From Streptomyces hygroscopicus (lineage in GTDB: Bacteria > Actinomycetota > Actinomycetes > Streptomycetales > Streptomycetaceae), in NCBI RefSeq assembly GCF_026168105.1, contig NZ_LBMW01000051.1, positions 1 to 52,172 of the forward strand: a stretch of 52,172 nt of DNA, given 5' to 3'. The number at the start of each line of letters is the position of its first letter. Position 1 is the first letter of the stretch. The notes under the pieces are model-generated. The model worked only from the letters and a program-made list of their open reading frames with translations. It had not been told where the DNA came from and did no database searches. Positions 36,188 through 43,704 of the stretch are shown here, one piece after another. The translations under genes and the position numbers were made by a program.

Positions 36188-36219
36188 GAGGGGCGCACCC
36201 CATGCAGGGTGCGCCCCTC
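36188..36219 (+). terminator. Bidirectional terminator after dnaE
   Basis: A 13-base perfect stem (36188-36200 with 36207-36219) and loop CATGCA, 24 bases after the dnaE stop. It also lies beyond the stop of the convergent 59-aa gene and probably serves both. Confidence 0.8.
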
Positions 36220-36222
36220 CGT

Positions 36223-36250
36223 GTGTGTCACTGCATGTGTGTCACTGCAT
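36223..36250. repeat. Perfect 14-base tandem repeat
   Basis: GTGTGTCACTGCAT occurs twice head to tail, directly after the terminator hairpin and before the stop of the convergent small gene. Non-coding; likely a recent duplication. Confidence 0.85.
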
Positions 36251-36279
36251 AGGACACAGCACGAGCCCGGACGCCGGCC

Positions 36280-36459
36280 TCAGTTGTGGCCGAAGCGCTT
36301 CTGCTGCTTACGGGCAACATCCGCGGGGCTGCCCTGGGTCTGCGGTATCGGGGACTCGTGCGACTCCGCTGCGGGCCTGTGCGTGCGCTCCTTGGACTGT
36401 TCGGCCTGGGAGGGGCGGTTCTGCGGGCCGGCCTGCTTGCGGTTCTTGTTCTTGGCCAT
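36280..36459 (-). CDS. Small basic protein of unknown function, 59 aa
   Basis: The protein starts MAKNKNRKQAGPQNRPSQ and ends ARKQQKRFGHN. It is Lys/Arg/Gln-rich, without hydrophobic segments, cysteine or tryptophan, so probably disordered and nucleic-acid binding or storage-like. The ATG at 36459 has a perfect AGGAGG 7 bases upstream, which is the main evidence that it is real. I recall similar short proteins annotated as hypothetical in Streptomyces. It is convergent with dnaE and divergent from the NYN gene. Confidence 0.8.
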   Translation of the reverse strand: MAKNKNRKQAGPQNRPSQAEQSKERTHRPAAESHESPIPQTQGSPADVARKQQKRFGHN

Positions 36460-36680
36460 GGTGATGCCTCCTGGGGGATGTAGGGGCCAGGGCCGGGACC
36501 AGATTCACATAGGCTGACATCAGTCGCATGTCGGACAATTACCGTCTGTGACAGGGCTCGTTCGGGGACCCGGGCCTCGATCCGCCACGCCGAAGATCGA
36601 GTTCGGGCCGTTAACCTCCCCACGGTCGGGCAGACTCGAAGGAAGCCCGAAGCAAACCTCCCGGAAAGAGGGTGGATCGC

Positions 36681-37895
36681 GTGGACCGCTGCATCGTCCT
36701 GGTGGACGCCGGGTATCTGCTCGGGGCTGCCGCCAGTCTGCTCGCCGGGGAGCCATCGAGGTCCCGGATCACCGTCGACCACGCCGCCCTCATCCAGGGA
36801 CTGCGCGAGCGCGCCGAGTCCGACACCGAACGGCCGCTGCTGCGCATCTACTGGTTCGACGGCGCCCCCGACCGCGTACCGCAGCCGGAACACCGCAGGC
36901 TGCGCGTGATGCCGCGGGTGACCGTGCGCCTGGGTGCCCTGACCCGCAGCGACGGACGGTGGGCGCAGAAGGGCGTCGACGCGGCGATGCACGCCGAGCT
37001 GACCGAGCTGGCCCGCAACCGTGCCTGCTCGGACATCGTGCTCGTGACCGGCGACGGCGATCTGCTGCCGGGCATGATGGCCGCGAAGGAGCACGGGGTC
37101 GCGGTGCACCTGTGGGCCGTGCAGGCGGCGGACGGCGACTACAACCAGTCCGAGGACCTGGTGGCCGAGGCCGACGAGCGGCGCGTGCTCGACCGCGCGT
37201 GGATCACCAAGGCCGTACGCGCCAAGGAACTGAGCGGGGTGTGCGCGCCCCCGCCGGTGCCGCGGCCGGAGATCGCCGCGATCCTGTCGGCGCCGCTGCC
37301 CGAGTCGGCGCTCGCGGCCACTGCGGACCGGCCCGCCGCCGAACCGGAACACGTCCCGGCGGCCGCCTCGGCCAACGGCACCCAGGAGCGCGTGGCCACG
37401 TCCAAGGGCGTACCGACGCCCAAGGACCTGGCGGCGCTGCGGGCGCCGGGCACCCAGGCCGTGCAGCAGCCCGCGGGGGCCACGCTGCGCTGGTCCTCCG
37501 ACAAGGGCTGGGTCGACCGGCCGGTCGCCGCCGAGTCGCCGGAGGCCGCCTCGTTGCCGACGCTCGCGCAGCTGACGACCGCGGAGCAGCGGTGGGCCGA
37601 CCGGGAGGAGGACATCACCACGGTCGGCGGTGACCCGTACGAGGTAGGACAGGTGTTCGCGCGGCGGTGGATCGAGCGGCTCGCCGACCAGTCGCACCTG
37701 CAGAAGCTGTCGGGCATGTATCCACGGGTGCCGCATCGTATCGACGGGGAACTGCTGCGGTATGCGGCGCGGTTCGGGCTGCTCGCGCACAAGGACGACC
37801 AGATCGACGAGCACGACCGGTATGCGATCAGGGCCGGGTTCTGGCGGGAGATCGACCAGCGGACGACGACCGAGCACGTCCCTGCCGGCGAGTAG
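36681..37895 (+). CDS. NYN-domain (PIN-like) putative RNase
   Basis: Protein of 404 aa with an N-terminal NYN domain, a PIN-like fold found in ribonucleases. The acidic residues expected at the active site are Asp9 (VLVDAGYLL), Asp100 (KGVDAAMH), and Asp118, Asp125 and Asp127 (SDIVLVTGDGD). A disordered Ala/Pro linker covers about 190-260. A helical C-terminal domain (RRWIERLADQSHLQKLSGMY in outline) resembles an OST-HTH/LOTUS-type module, but weakly. GTGs at 36672 and 36681 both fit; the second starts at MDRCIVLVDAG and leaves room for AGAGGG as ribosome site. Confidence 0.85.
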   Translation: MDRCIVLVDAGYLLGAAASLLAGEPSRSRITVDHAALIQGLRERAESDTERPLLRIYWFDGAPDRVPQPEHRRLRVMPRVTVRLGALTRSDGRWAQKGVDAAMHAELTELARNRACSDIVLVTGDGDLLPGMMAAKEHGVAVHLWAVQAADGDYNQSEDLVAEADERRVLDRAWITKAVRAKELSGVCAPPPVPRPEIAAILSAPLPESALAATADRPAAEPEHVPAAASANGTQERVATSKGVPTPKDLAALRAPGTQAVQQPAGATLRWSSDKGWVDRPVAAESPEAASLPTLAQLTTAEQRWADREEDITTVGGDPYEVGQVFARRWIERLADQSHLQKLSGMYPRVPHRIDGELLRYAARFGLLAHKDDQIDEHDRYAIRAGFWREIDQRTTTEHVPAGE

Positions 37896-37972
37896 ACGGG
37901 CAGGGCAGGTCGCGCGCGGATGAGCCGCCCCGGGCGCGGTTCCGGGTCGCGGACCCCGTACCCTCGTCCCTT

Positions 37973-38989
37973 GTGAGTACGCGCACCGCCCAGGCACAAC
38001 CGCAAGGTGGCGATGTCGTGTGCGCCGTGCGCGGGCTGACCAAGACCTATCCGCCGGTACGGGGCCGGCGCGGTGCGCCCGGGACACCCGGGGTACGGGC
38101 CACCGACGACGTACGGCTGGACATCCGGCGCGGTGAGGTCTTCGGACTGCTCGGACCGAACGGCGCCGGCAAGTCCACCCTCGTACGGCAGCTGACCGGG
38201 CTGATGCGGCCCGACCGCGGCAGCGTCGAGATCCTCGGACACGACATCGTGCGGCATCCCGAGCGGGCCGCGCGCATCCTTGCCTACCTGGGGCAGGAGT
38301 CCACCGCCCTCGACGAGCTGACCGTCTCGCTCGCCGTCGAGACGACCGGGCGGCTGCGCGGTCTCGAACTGCGGCAGGCGCGGGAACAGCGGGACGCCGT
38401 ACTCGACGAGCTCGGGCTCACGCCGATCGCCTCACGGCCGCTCAAGAAGCTCTCCGGCGGCCAGCGCCGGCTCGCCTGCTTCGCCGCCGCGCTGGTGGGG
38501 GAGCGGCCGCTGCTCGTGCTGGACGAACCGACCACCGGAATGGACCCGGTGGCGCGGCGCGCGGTGTGGGGCGCGGTGGACCGGCGCCGGGCCGAGCACG
38601 GGACCACCGTTCTGCTGGTCACACACAACGTCATCGAGGCGGAGACCGTCCTCGACCGGGTCGCCGTCCTCGAGCGGGGGCGGGTCATCGCCTGCGACAC
38701 GCCGGCCGGACTCAAGGAACGAGTCGCGGGCGAGGTGCGCGTCGAGCTCGTGTGGCGCGAGCAGGCGCCGCTGGAGGTGCCCGAGGTCGCCGCGCTGCGC
38801 GCCCGTGCCGTCGAGTCCGGGCGCCGCTGGTCGCTGCGGATGGCTCCCGAGGAGGCACGGGCGGCCGTCGCCACGGTCACCGGAGGCGCCGCGTTCGCGG
38901 CCCTCGACGACTTCACGCTGGCCACCCCGAGTCTGGAGGATGTGTATCTCGCGCTGGGCGGCAGCACCCAGGGGCTGGTGAAGGCATGA
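37973..38989 (+). CDS. ABC transporter ATP-binding protein
   Basis: ATPase subunit of an ABC-2 type exporter, 338 aa. Walker A GPNGAGKST at 61-69, Q-loop Gln108, signature LSGGQ at 160-164, Walker B LLVLDEP at 180-186 and H-loop THN are all present, so it should be active. A C-terminal extension (about 255-338) is typical of drug or lipid exporters of the DrrA type. The GTG at 37973 has no Shine-Dalgarno; TACCCT lies 8 bases upstream, suggesting a leaderless start. The permease gene follows after 91 bases. Confidence 0.93.
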   Translation: MSTRTAQAQPQGGDVVCAVRGLTKTYPPVRGRRGAPGTPGVRATDDVRLDIRRGEVFGLLGPNGAGKSTLVRQLTGLMRPDRGSVEILGHDIVRHPERAARILAYLGQESTALDELTVSLAVETTGRLRGLELRQAREQRDAVLDELGLTPIASRPLKKLSGGQRRLACFAAALVGERPLLVLDEPTTGMDPVARRAVWGAVDRRRAEHGTTVLLVTHNVIEAETVLDRVAVLERGRVIACDTPAGLKERVAGEVRVELVWREQAPLEVPEVAALRARAVESGRRWSLRMAPEEARAAVATVTGGAAFAALDDFTLATPSLEDVYLALGGSTQGLVKA

Positions 38990-39080
38990 GCGCGCGGGAC
39001 GTCGTGTCCGTATGGGGCGGTAGGGGCGTCGCGCCCGTGGGGGACGGGGCGGCGGCAGGAACGAAGAGGAGCAGCGCGAC

Positions 39081-39899
39081 GTGAGTGTCGTACCCGCCGA
39101 GGTTCTGCCCGGCGCCGGGATGGCGGACGGCGGCGCCAGGGACGAGGCCGTCCTCGGCGCGCGGGCGCGGCTGTGGCCTTCGCTCGCCGCCGTGTACCGG
39201 GCGCAGCTGTCCCGGGCGCGAGTCGCGCGCATCCCGCTGCTGTTCGTGGCGACGTTCCAGTCGATCGGCATCATGATCATGATGCGTGGCGTCGTGGCCG
39301 GCGGCGCCGACGCGCGGTCCGTGGTGGCCGGAGCCTCCGTGCTGGTCGTCGCGTACGTCGGGCTCAACCTGCTGGCGCAGTACTTCGGCCAGCTGCGAGG
39401 CAGCGGCGGGCTCGACCACTACGCCACGCTGCCCGTGCCGGCTTCGGCGGTGGTGCTGGGGGCGGCCGGGGCATACGCCTCCTTCACGGTGCCCGGGACG
39501 GTGGTGACGGCCGTCTTCGGATGCGTACTGTTCGGGCTGCCGCTCGCGCATCTATGGGTCCTCGCGGCCGTGATCCCCCTCTCCGGGGCCGCGCTGTCCG
39601 GACTGGGAGCGGCGCTCGGCCTTCTCGCTCCGCGGCCCGAACTCGCCACCCTGTTCGGGCAGTTGGGCATGTCGGCGGCGCTGCTGCTGGGGGTGCTGCC
39701 GGCCCACCGGATGCCGGAGGCCGTGCAGATGGCGCGGGATCTGCTGCCCTCCACCTACGGTGTCGAGGCGTTTGCGCGGACCTTCGGCGGGCATCCGGAC
39801 TGGGCGTTCGTCCTCGGTGACCTGGCCGTGTGCGCCGCGGTCGGAGTGGCCTCGCTCGCCCTGGCGACCTGGGCGTACCGCCGGGCGGCCGTCCGGTGA
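39081..39899 (+). CDS. ABC-2 type transporter permease
   Basis: Membrane subunit partnering the preceding ATPase, 272 aa with six hydrophobic segments. It has the usual ABC-2 layout of a cytoplasmic N-terminus, helices in pairs and a periplasmic loop before the last helix. The GTG at 39081 follows GAAGAGGAG. Substrate is unknown; the DrrA/DrrB-like arrangement suggests efflux. Confidence 0.88.
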   Translation: MSVVPAEVLPGAGMADGGARDEAVLGARARLWPSLAAVYRAQLSRARVARIPLLFVATFQSIGIMIMMRGVVAGGADARSVVAGASVLVVAYVGLNLLAQYFGQLRGSGGLDHYATLPVPASAVVLGAAGAYASFTVPGTVVTAVFGCVLFGLPLAHLWVLAAVIPLSGAALSGLGAALGLLAPRPELATLFGQLGMSAALLLGVLPAHRMPEAVQMARDLLPSTYGVEAFARTFGGHPDWAFVLGDLAVCAAVGVASLALATWAYRRAAVR

Positions 39900-39908
39900 C
39901 GCGGCCGA

Positions 39909-39927
39909 CAGACCCGCCTGGCAGGAT
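39909..39927 (+). promoter_or_regulatory. Promoter-like motif of the DUF2567 gene
   Basis: CAGACCCGCCTGGCAGGAT ends exactly 6 bases before the GTG at 39934. It shares GACCCG-N-C-Y-GGCA-NNN-T and spacing with the rluD and DLH-like upstream regions, but its left half differs (CGACA instead of TGTCG). Confidence 0.4.
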
Positions 39928-39933
39928 GTGAAG

Positions 39934-40617
39934 GTGACCGCTCCGTTGACTCCGCCTCCGCCCCCGCATGAACAGCCGCCGCATTCCTCGCACGACGCGT
40001 GGCAAGCCGTGTCCGCCCCGTCGGGGGTGGGCCCTGCTCCGCACGGTGCCACGGCCCTGTACGGGGCGGACGGGCCCGGCATGAAGACCGAGGTGCGGGA
40101 GGCCGCCGTGACGACGGTGGGCGTCGCCCTCGCCGGGGCGCTGCTCGGGGTGCTGTGGTCGTGGCTGGCGCCGCATGTGCCGCTGGTGGGGGACCTCGTC
40201 GACAAGAACTGGGTCGTCTATCTGAAGGACACCGAGGGTGAGCAGGCCATCGGGGTGGACGGGACGTTCACCCTGCTCGCGCTCGGTTTCGGCGCGGTCA
40301 GCGCGCTGGTCGTCTTCCTGGTGCGCAAGCGGGGCGGGGTGCCGCTGGTGGTGGCGCTCGGCGTGGGCGGCCTGCTGGGGTCGCTGCTCGCCTGGCGGGT
40401 GGGTGTCTGGTTGGGGCCCACGCAGAACGTGATCGCGCACGCGAAGGCCGTGGGCAAGGGAGTGACGTTCTCCGCGCCGTTGAAGCTCGGGGCGAAAGGG
40501 GCACTGCTGGCGTGGCCGCTGGCCGCGCTGCTGGTGCACCTCGGACTGACGGCGCTGTTCGGGCCCCGGGATCCGGATCCGTACGCGGAACCGTACGGGT
40601 CTGCGCCGCAGGTATAA
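39934..40617 (+). CDS. DUF2567 family membrane protein
   Basis: Protein of 227 aa, function unknown. A Pro/His-rich cytoplasmic N-terminus (1-50) precedes four hydrophobic helices (about 58-80, 110-128, 133-152 and 185-205). The layout fits the actinobacterial DUF2567 family. The GTG at 39934 lies 34 bases after the permease gene, so it could also be read through from the ABC operon. Confidence 0.8.
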   Translation: MTAPLTPPPPPHEQPPHSSHDAWQAVSAPSGVGPAPHGATALYGADGPGMKTEVREAAVTTVGVALAGALLGVLWSWLAPHVPLVGDLVDKNWVVYLKDTEGEQAIGVDGTFTLLALGFGAVSALVVFLVRKRGGVPLVVALGVGGLLGSLLAWRVGVWLGPTQNVIAHAKAVGKGVTFSAPLKLGAKGALLAWPLAALLVHLGLTALFGPRDPDPYAEPYGSAPQV

Positions 40618-40770
40618 GGCCGCAGCGCAAGGCCGCGGGCGTAAGGCCGCAGGCGTTGTGGACGTGCGCGGCGGCGTGCACTCGGTGCCCACCCTGTGAT
40701 GGGCCCCTGCGTACTCCGGGAGCGCCGGAGCAGCCGTGTGAGGCTGTCCGGCGCCGATGTGAGGGCGTGA

Positions 40771-40845
40771 TTACGCCGGACGGTGGCCGTGGTTCGCATG
40801 GCCCTTCTTCATGCGCCATTTGCGCTTGCGTGTCCTCTTCGACAT
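40771..40845 (-). CDS. Ribosomal protein bL37 (24 aa)
   Basis: The 24-residue product is MSKRTRKRKWRMKKGHANHG followed by HRPA. It matches the pattern of the tiny actinobacterial large-subunit protein bL37 (MAKRxRKxR...ANHGxRP), seen in mycobacterial ribosome structures near the peptidyl-transferase centre. The ATG at 40845 has only a weak GGA just upstream. It lies 39 bases beyond the ybaK stop on the same strand and may be cotranscribed with it. It is too short for routine gene calling. Confidence 0.85.
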   Translation of the reverse strand: MSKRTRKRKWRMKKGHANHGHRPA

Positions 40846-40884
40846 ATTTCCGTACTACTCGAGGACGGCCCGTTAGTCGAGTGG

Positions 40885-41385
40885 TCACGCACGGGCGATC
40901 GGCGCCAGGGTCGCCCCGGTGAGCTTCGCCAGGTCCTCGGGCGACAGTTCGACCTCCAGGCCCCGGCGGCCCGCCGACACACAGATCGTGGTGTGCGAGG
41001 ACGCCGAAGCGTCCAGTACCGTGCGCAGCTTTCTGCGCTGGCCCAGGGGGGAGATGCCGCCGCGCACGTACCCCGTCGTGCGTTCCGCCAGCGTCGGATC
41101 CGCCATCGCCGCCCGCTTGCCGCCCACCGCGGTCGCCAGCGACTTCAGGTCCAGCGAGCCCGCGACCGGGACGACCCCGACCACCAGGGCGCCGTCCACG
41201 TCCGCCACCAGCGTCTTGAAGACCCGGTCGGGGGAAACCCCCATCGCCTGGGCCGCCTCCTCGCCGTAGGAGGGGTGCGCGGGGTCGTGGTCGTAGGAGT
41301 GGACGGTGAACTCCACCCCGGCGGCCGTCAGCGCCACCGTCGCCGGGGTTCCGCCCGACTGCTGTTTCTTCGACTTCCTGGCCAT
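40885..41385 (-). CDS. ybaK: YbaK family aminoacyl-tRNA deacylase
   Basis: Trans-editing enzyme of 166 aa that hydrolyses Cys-tRNA-Pro in well-studied relatives. The single YbaK domain carries FKTLVAD, VVPVAGSLDLKSLA with the catalytic-type Lys, and GGISPLGQRRKL. A basic start (MARKSKKQ) fits tRNA binding. The ATG at 41385 has GGAGGATG upstream. bL37 follows it on the same strand, placing two translation functions together. Confidence 0.92.
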   Translation of the reverse strand: MARKSKKQQSGGTPATVALTAAGVEFTVHSYDHDPAHPSYGEEAAQAMGVSPDRVFKTLVADVDGALVVGVVPVAGSLDLKSLATAVGGKRAAMADPTLAERTTGYVRGGISPLGQRRKLRTVLDASASSHTTICVSAGRRGLEVELSPEDLAKLTGATLAPIARA

Positions 41386-41414
41386 GGGGCTTCATCCTCC
41401 CAGACGGCCGGACG

Positions 41415-41457
41415 CGCACCGCCCCCGCCCGGAACGGTCCCGGGCGGGGGCGGTGCG
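41415..41457 (-). terminator. Strong hairpin between ybaK and the gene remnant
   Basis: An 18-base perfect stem (41415-41432 with 41440-41457) with loop AACGGTC. It lies 14 bases beyond the stop of the broken gene, which suggests that gene was once a real transcription unit end. Confidence 0.85.
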
Positions 41458-41471
41458 GCGGGTACGCAGGT

Positions 41472-41735
41472 TCAGCAGGTCGCCCAGGGGGTGTCGAAGG
41501 TCCCCTGGCCGTCGACCTTGATCAGCCCCTTGTAGTCCCTGCTGCACGGGTAGTCCATGGTCCAGGTGCTGTTGCCCGTTCGTTGACGCCGATGGTCTTC
41601 TTGCCCCCGTACGTCATGGTGCCGGCGGTGGTGCGGAACCCGAGGTGTGCGGTGACCGTCGACCCGCCGGTCTTCGTGTAGAAGACCTCGACTCACACAG
41701 GTTTCCGGCCGTGCCAGTGGCCGAACCAGGCCCAT
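41472..41735 (-). pseudogene. Decayed gene, C-terminal part of a probable secreted protein
   Basis: On the minus strand one frame reads AWAWFGHWHGRKPV, then TGA (complement 41696-41698), then VEVFYTKTGGSTVTAHLGFR and TTAGTMTYGGKKTIGV. Near 41580 the reading moves to another frame: NSTWTMDYPCSRDYKGLIKV, then DGQGTFDTPWATC and a proper stop. The pieces look like one protein with an internal stop (perhaps TGG to TGA) and a frameshift, and no N-terminus. Cys and aromatic content suggest an exported protein; I do not recognise the family. An open 87-aa frame spans it but mixes in-frame and out-of-frame segments. Confidence 0.7.
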
Positions 41736-41740
41736 GCGCC

Positions 41741-42481
41741 TCAGTTGAGACTCGTCGTACCACGCGTGAGGTCCGATGCCGGCAACGAGGGCAGACTGCG
41801 GATGATCGCCGTCTCCGAGCGAAGCAGTTTCAGCTCGTCACGCAGGCGCGAGGCGGTGTCCGGGGCCTGGAGCAGCCGCTGCTTCGTCGGCGTGTCCAGC
41901 ATCACCGCGGCCGCTACCAGATACGACACCACCGCCGGTTCGTCCGGCAGGTCCGTACCTGTCGACAGGGACCGCTCCCGTGCCCCCGCCAGCCGCTTCT
42001 GGTACTGCCGGAACGCGCGCAGCACCCCCTCGGCGAGCGCGCCCGCCTCGTCGCCCTGCTCCTCCGGCAGCTCCTCCAGTTCGGCCGTCAGATACGCGCC
42101 CGACGCGTCCACCGACAGCAGACGGACGCGTGTCGTGCCCGTCGCCAGCACCTCGAACGTCCCGTCGGCCCGCTCGCGGATCGTCGCCGCGTCCGCGACG
42201 CAGCCGACCGCGTGGAACGCCTTGGCCGGGTCGGAGCCGAAGCCGGCCGCTGGTCCGCGCTGGGGCACGGCGGTCGGGTCGGGCATGCCCGGGGCGCTGG
42301 GCGCCACCTCGTGGCCGTCGCGGATGGCGACGACGGCGAAGCGGCGCGGTTCGTCCTCGGGTGTCTTCAGTAGGTCGCGCATCAGGGCGCGATAGCGCTC
42401 CTCGAAGACGTTCAGCGGGAGCACGAGCCCCGGGAACAGCACCGAGTTCAGCGGGAAGAGCGGGAGCCGGACGGTGGTCAC
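41741..42481 (-). CDS. LON substrate-binding domain protein
   Basis: Protein of 246 aa consisting of the N-terminal domain of Lon protease without the ATPase or protease parts. The start VRLPLFPLNSVLFPGLVLPL is diagnostic (PLFPL and PG), and LNVFEERYRALM follows. Such stand-alone LON-domain proteins may bind unfolded proteins, but their role is not settled. The start is GTG at 42481, 11 bases after the stop of the next gene upstream, so the two form an operon. Confidence 0.9.
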   Translation of the reverse strand: MTTVRLPLFPLNSVLFPGLVLPLNVFEERYRALMRDLLKTPEDEPRRFAVVAIRDGHEVAPSAPGMPDPTAVPQRGPAAGFGSDPAKAFHAVGCVADAATIRERADGTFEVLATGTTRVRLLSVDASGAYLTAELEELPEEQGDEAGALAEGVLRAFRQYQKRLAGARERSLSTGTDLPDEPAVVSYLVAAAVMLDTPTKQRLLQAPDTASRLRDELKLLRSETAIIRSLPSLPASDLTRGTTSLN

Positions 42482-42492
42482 GACCCGAAAGC

Positions 42493-43575
42493 CTAATGGC
42501 CGCAGCAGCACACGCGTCCGGCGTGCCCACTTCGTGGGAGGAGAGGCCTGGTCGGACGTGGTGGCCGGGGCGATGCCACGGCCCGGCGGACACCCTCCCG
42601 GACCTCCAGGAACTGGCCCAGCGGATCGTCCGAGAAGTGGTCCCAGGGAACGGAGGTGGCGTACGGGCCGATCATGCGCAGCTGTGTCAACGCGTCCTCC
42701 CAGCGCTCGAGCGCGACCAGCACGCAGGTGAGGAGGTTGCGCACCTCCGCGGGCCACGGGTCGGCTTCCGTGTACCGGGACGACAGCACGATCGCCCGGT
42801 CCGCCGCCGCGTTCAGCCGCTTCCGGCCCACGACCGGCTCGCCGCCCTCGGTCAGGCAGGCGAAGGCCGCGCGTACCGGCAGCGCCTGCACCAGGGAGTC
42901 GGGCAGCGTGTCCTGGGCGGCGGTCTCGGCGAAGTCGAAGCACTCGCCGTGGGAGCCGCGGCGGGTGTGGGGCGTGCTTCCCCACCGGGTGCAGCAGGGG
43001 GCCGACAGATACTGCAGAGCCGCCACGTGGCAGCCGTAGTGGTGCGGGGAACGGCGCACGGCCTCGGCCCACAACCGCTCGAACTCGGCGTGGCCCGCGT
43101 TGGTGCCGCGGGCGTGGTCGAGCGCCACCCGCCACGGCACCGGGTCGCGCGGATCGCCCTCGGCCGCCGCCCGGATCAACGGGCCCATCTGGCGGAGGAG
43201 TTCGGAGCGGGCGGGCGACTCCCAGGCCCGTGCCACGGCCAGCTCCGCCCCGACCACAAGCGCGTCCGGATCGTCCGGGGCGGCGGCACACCAGTCCGTG
43301 AACCACTCGGCGCGCGAGCAGGCAAAGGCGGCGAGCCGCGTCACATACCGGTCGCGGTCCTCCCAGGCGGCGGCCTCCCGCGTGGCCGCGAGCAGTCCGG
43401 CCGCCGGGCCGTGGTCGCCCCGGCCCGCCGCGACCAGGGCGGGTGCCAGACGTTCGTCGGGCGCGTCCAGCAGGACCTCGTCGTCCGCGGGCAGCCCGGC
43501 GGCGACGTGGGAGGGGCGACGGAGCGTCCGTGCCGTACGCATGAACGGGGGCAGCAGTGCCATGGTGTCGACCAT
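42493..43575 (-). CDS. Uncharacterised helical protein
   Basis: Not recognised. The 360-aa product is Ala/Leu/Arg-rich and predicted largely helical, with spacing like tetratricopeptide-type repeats (for example RLAAFACSRAEWFTDWC, ALDHARGTNAGHAEFERLW). A central Cys-His cluster (YGCHVAALQYLSAPCC, then CTRW and HGECFDF) could bind metal. The start is uncertain: ATG at 43575 (MVDTMALLPPF) or 43563, neither with a Shine-Dalgarno. It precedes the LON-domain gene by 11 bases. Its C-terminus reads CCCGH. Confidence 0.7.
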   Translation of the reverse strand: MVDTMALLPPFMRTARTLRRPSHVAAGLPADDEVLLDAPDERLAPALVAAGRGDHGPAAGLLAATREAAAWEDRDRYVTRLAAFACSRAEWFTDWCAAAPDDPDALVVGAELAVARAWESPARSELLRQMGPLIRAAAEGDPRDPVPWRVALDHARGTNAGHAEFERLWAEAVRRSPHHYGCHVAALQYLSAPCCTRWGSTPHTRRGSHGECFDFAETAAQDTLPDSLVQALPVRAAFACLTEGGEPVVGRKRLNAAADRAIVLSSRYTEADPWPAEVRNLLTCVLVALERWEDALTQLRMIGPYATSVPWDHFSDDPLGQFLEVREGVRRAVASPRPPRPTRPLLPRSGHAGRVCCCGH

Positions 43576-43704
43576 TGAAAAGCCGCAGGTCGGGGCGGCG
43601 CCAGCACGAATGCGTAAACCGCATTCAGTTGCGTTCCCAAGAGTCAAGAATGCACAAAAGGTGACCGTTTCTCAGCTGTTGGGCCGCCATGGGCAGGCTC
43701 CCGG

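Noticed and set aside
32562..36203. A 1213-aa open frame on the minus strand opposite dnaE
   Set aside because: It lies antisense to dnaE, an unmistakable gene. Long antisense frames are expected at this GC content, and the product has no family features.
38986..39084. A 32-aa frame overlapping the ABC ATPase stop as ATGA
   Set aside because: The overlap is attractive, but the product is low complexity, has no hydrophobic or conserved feature, and runs into the permease start.
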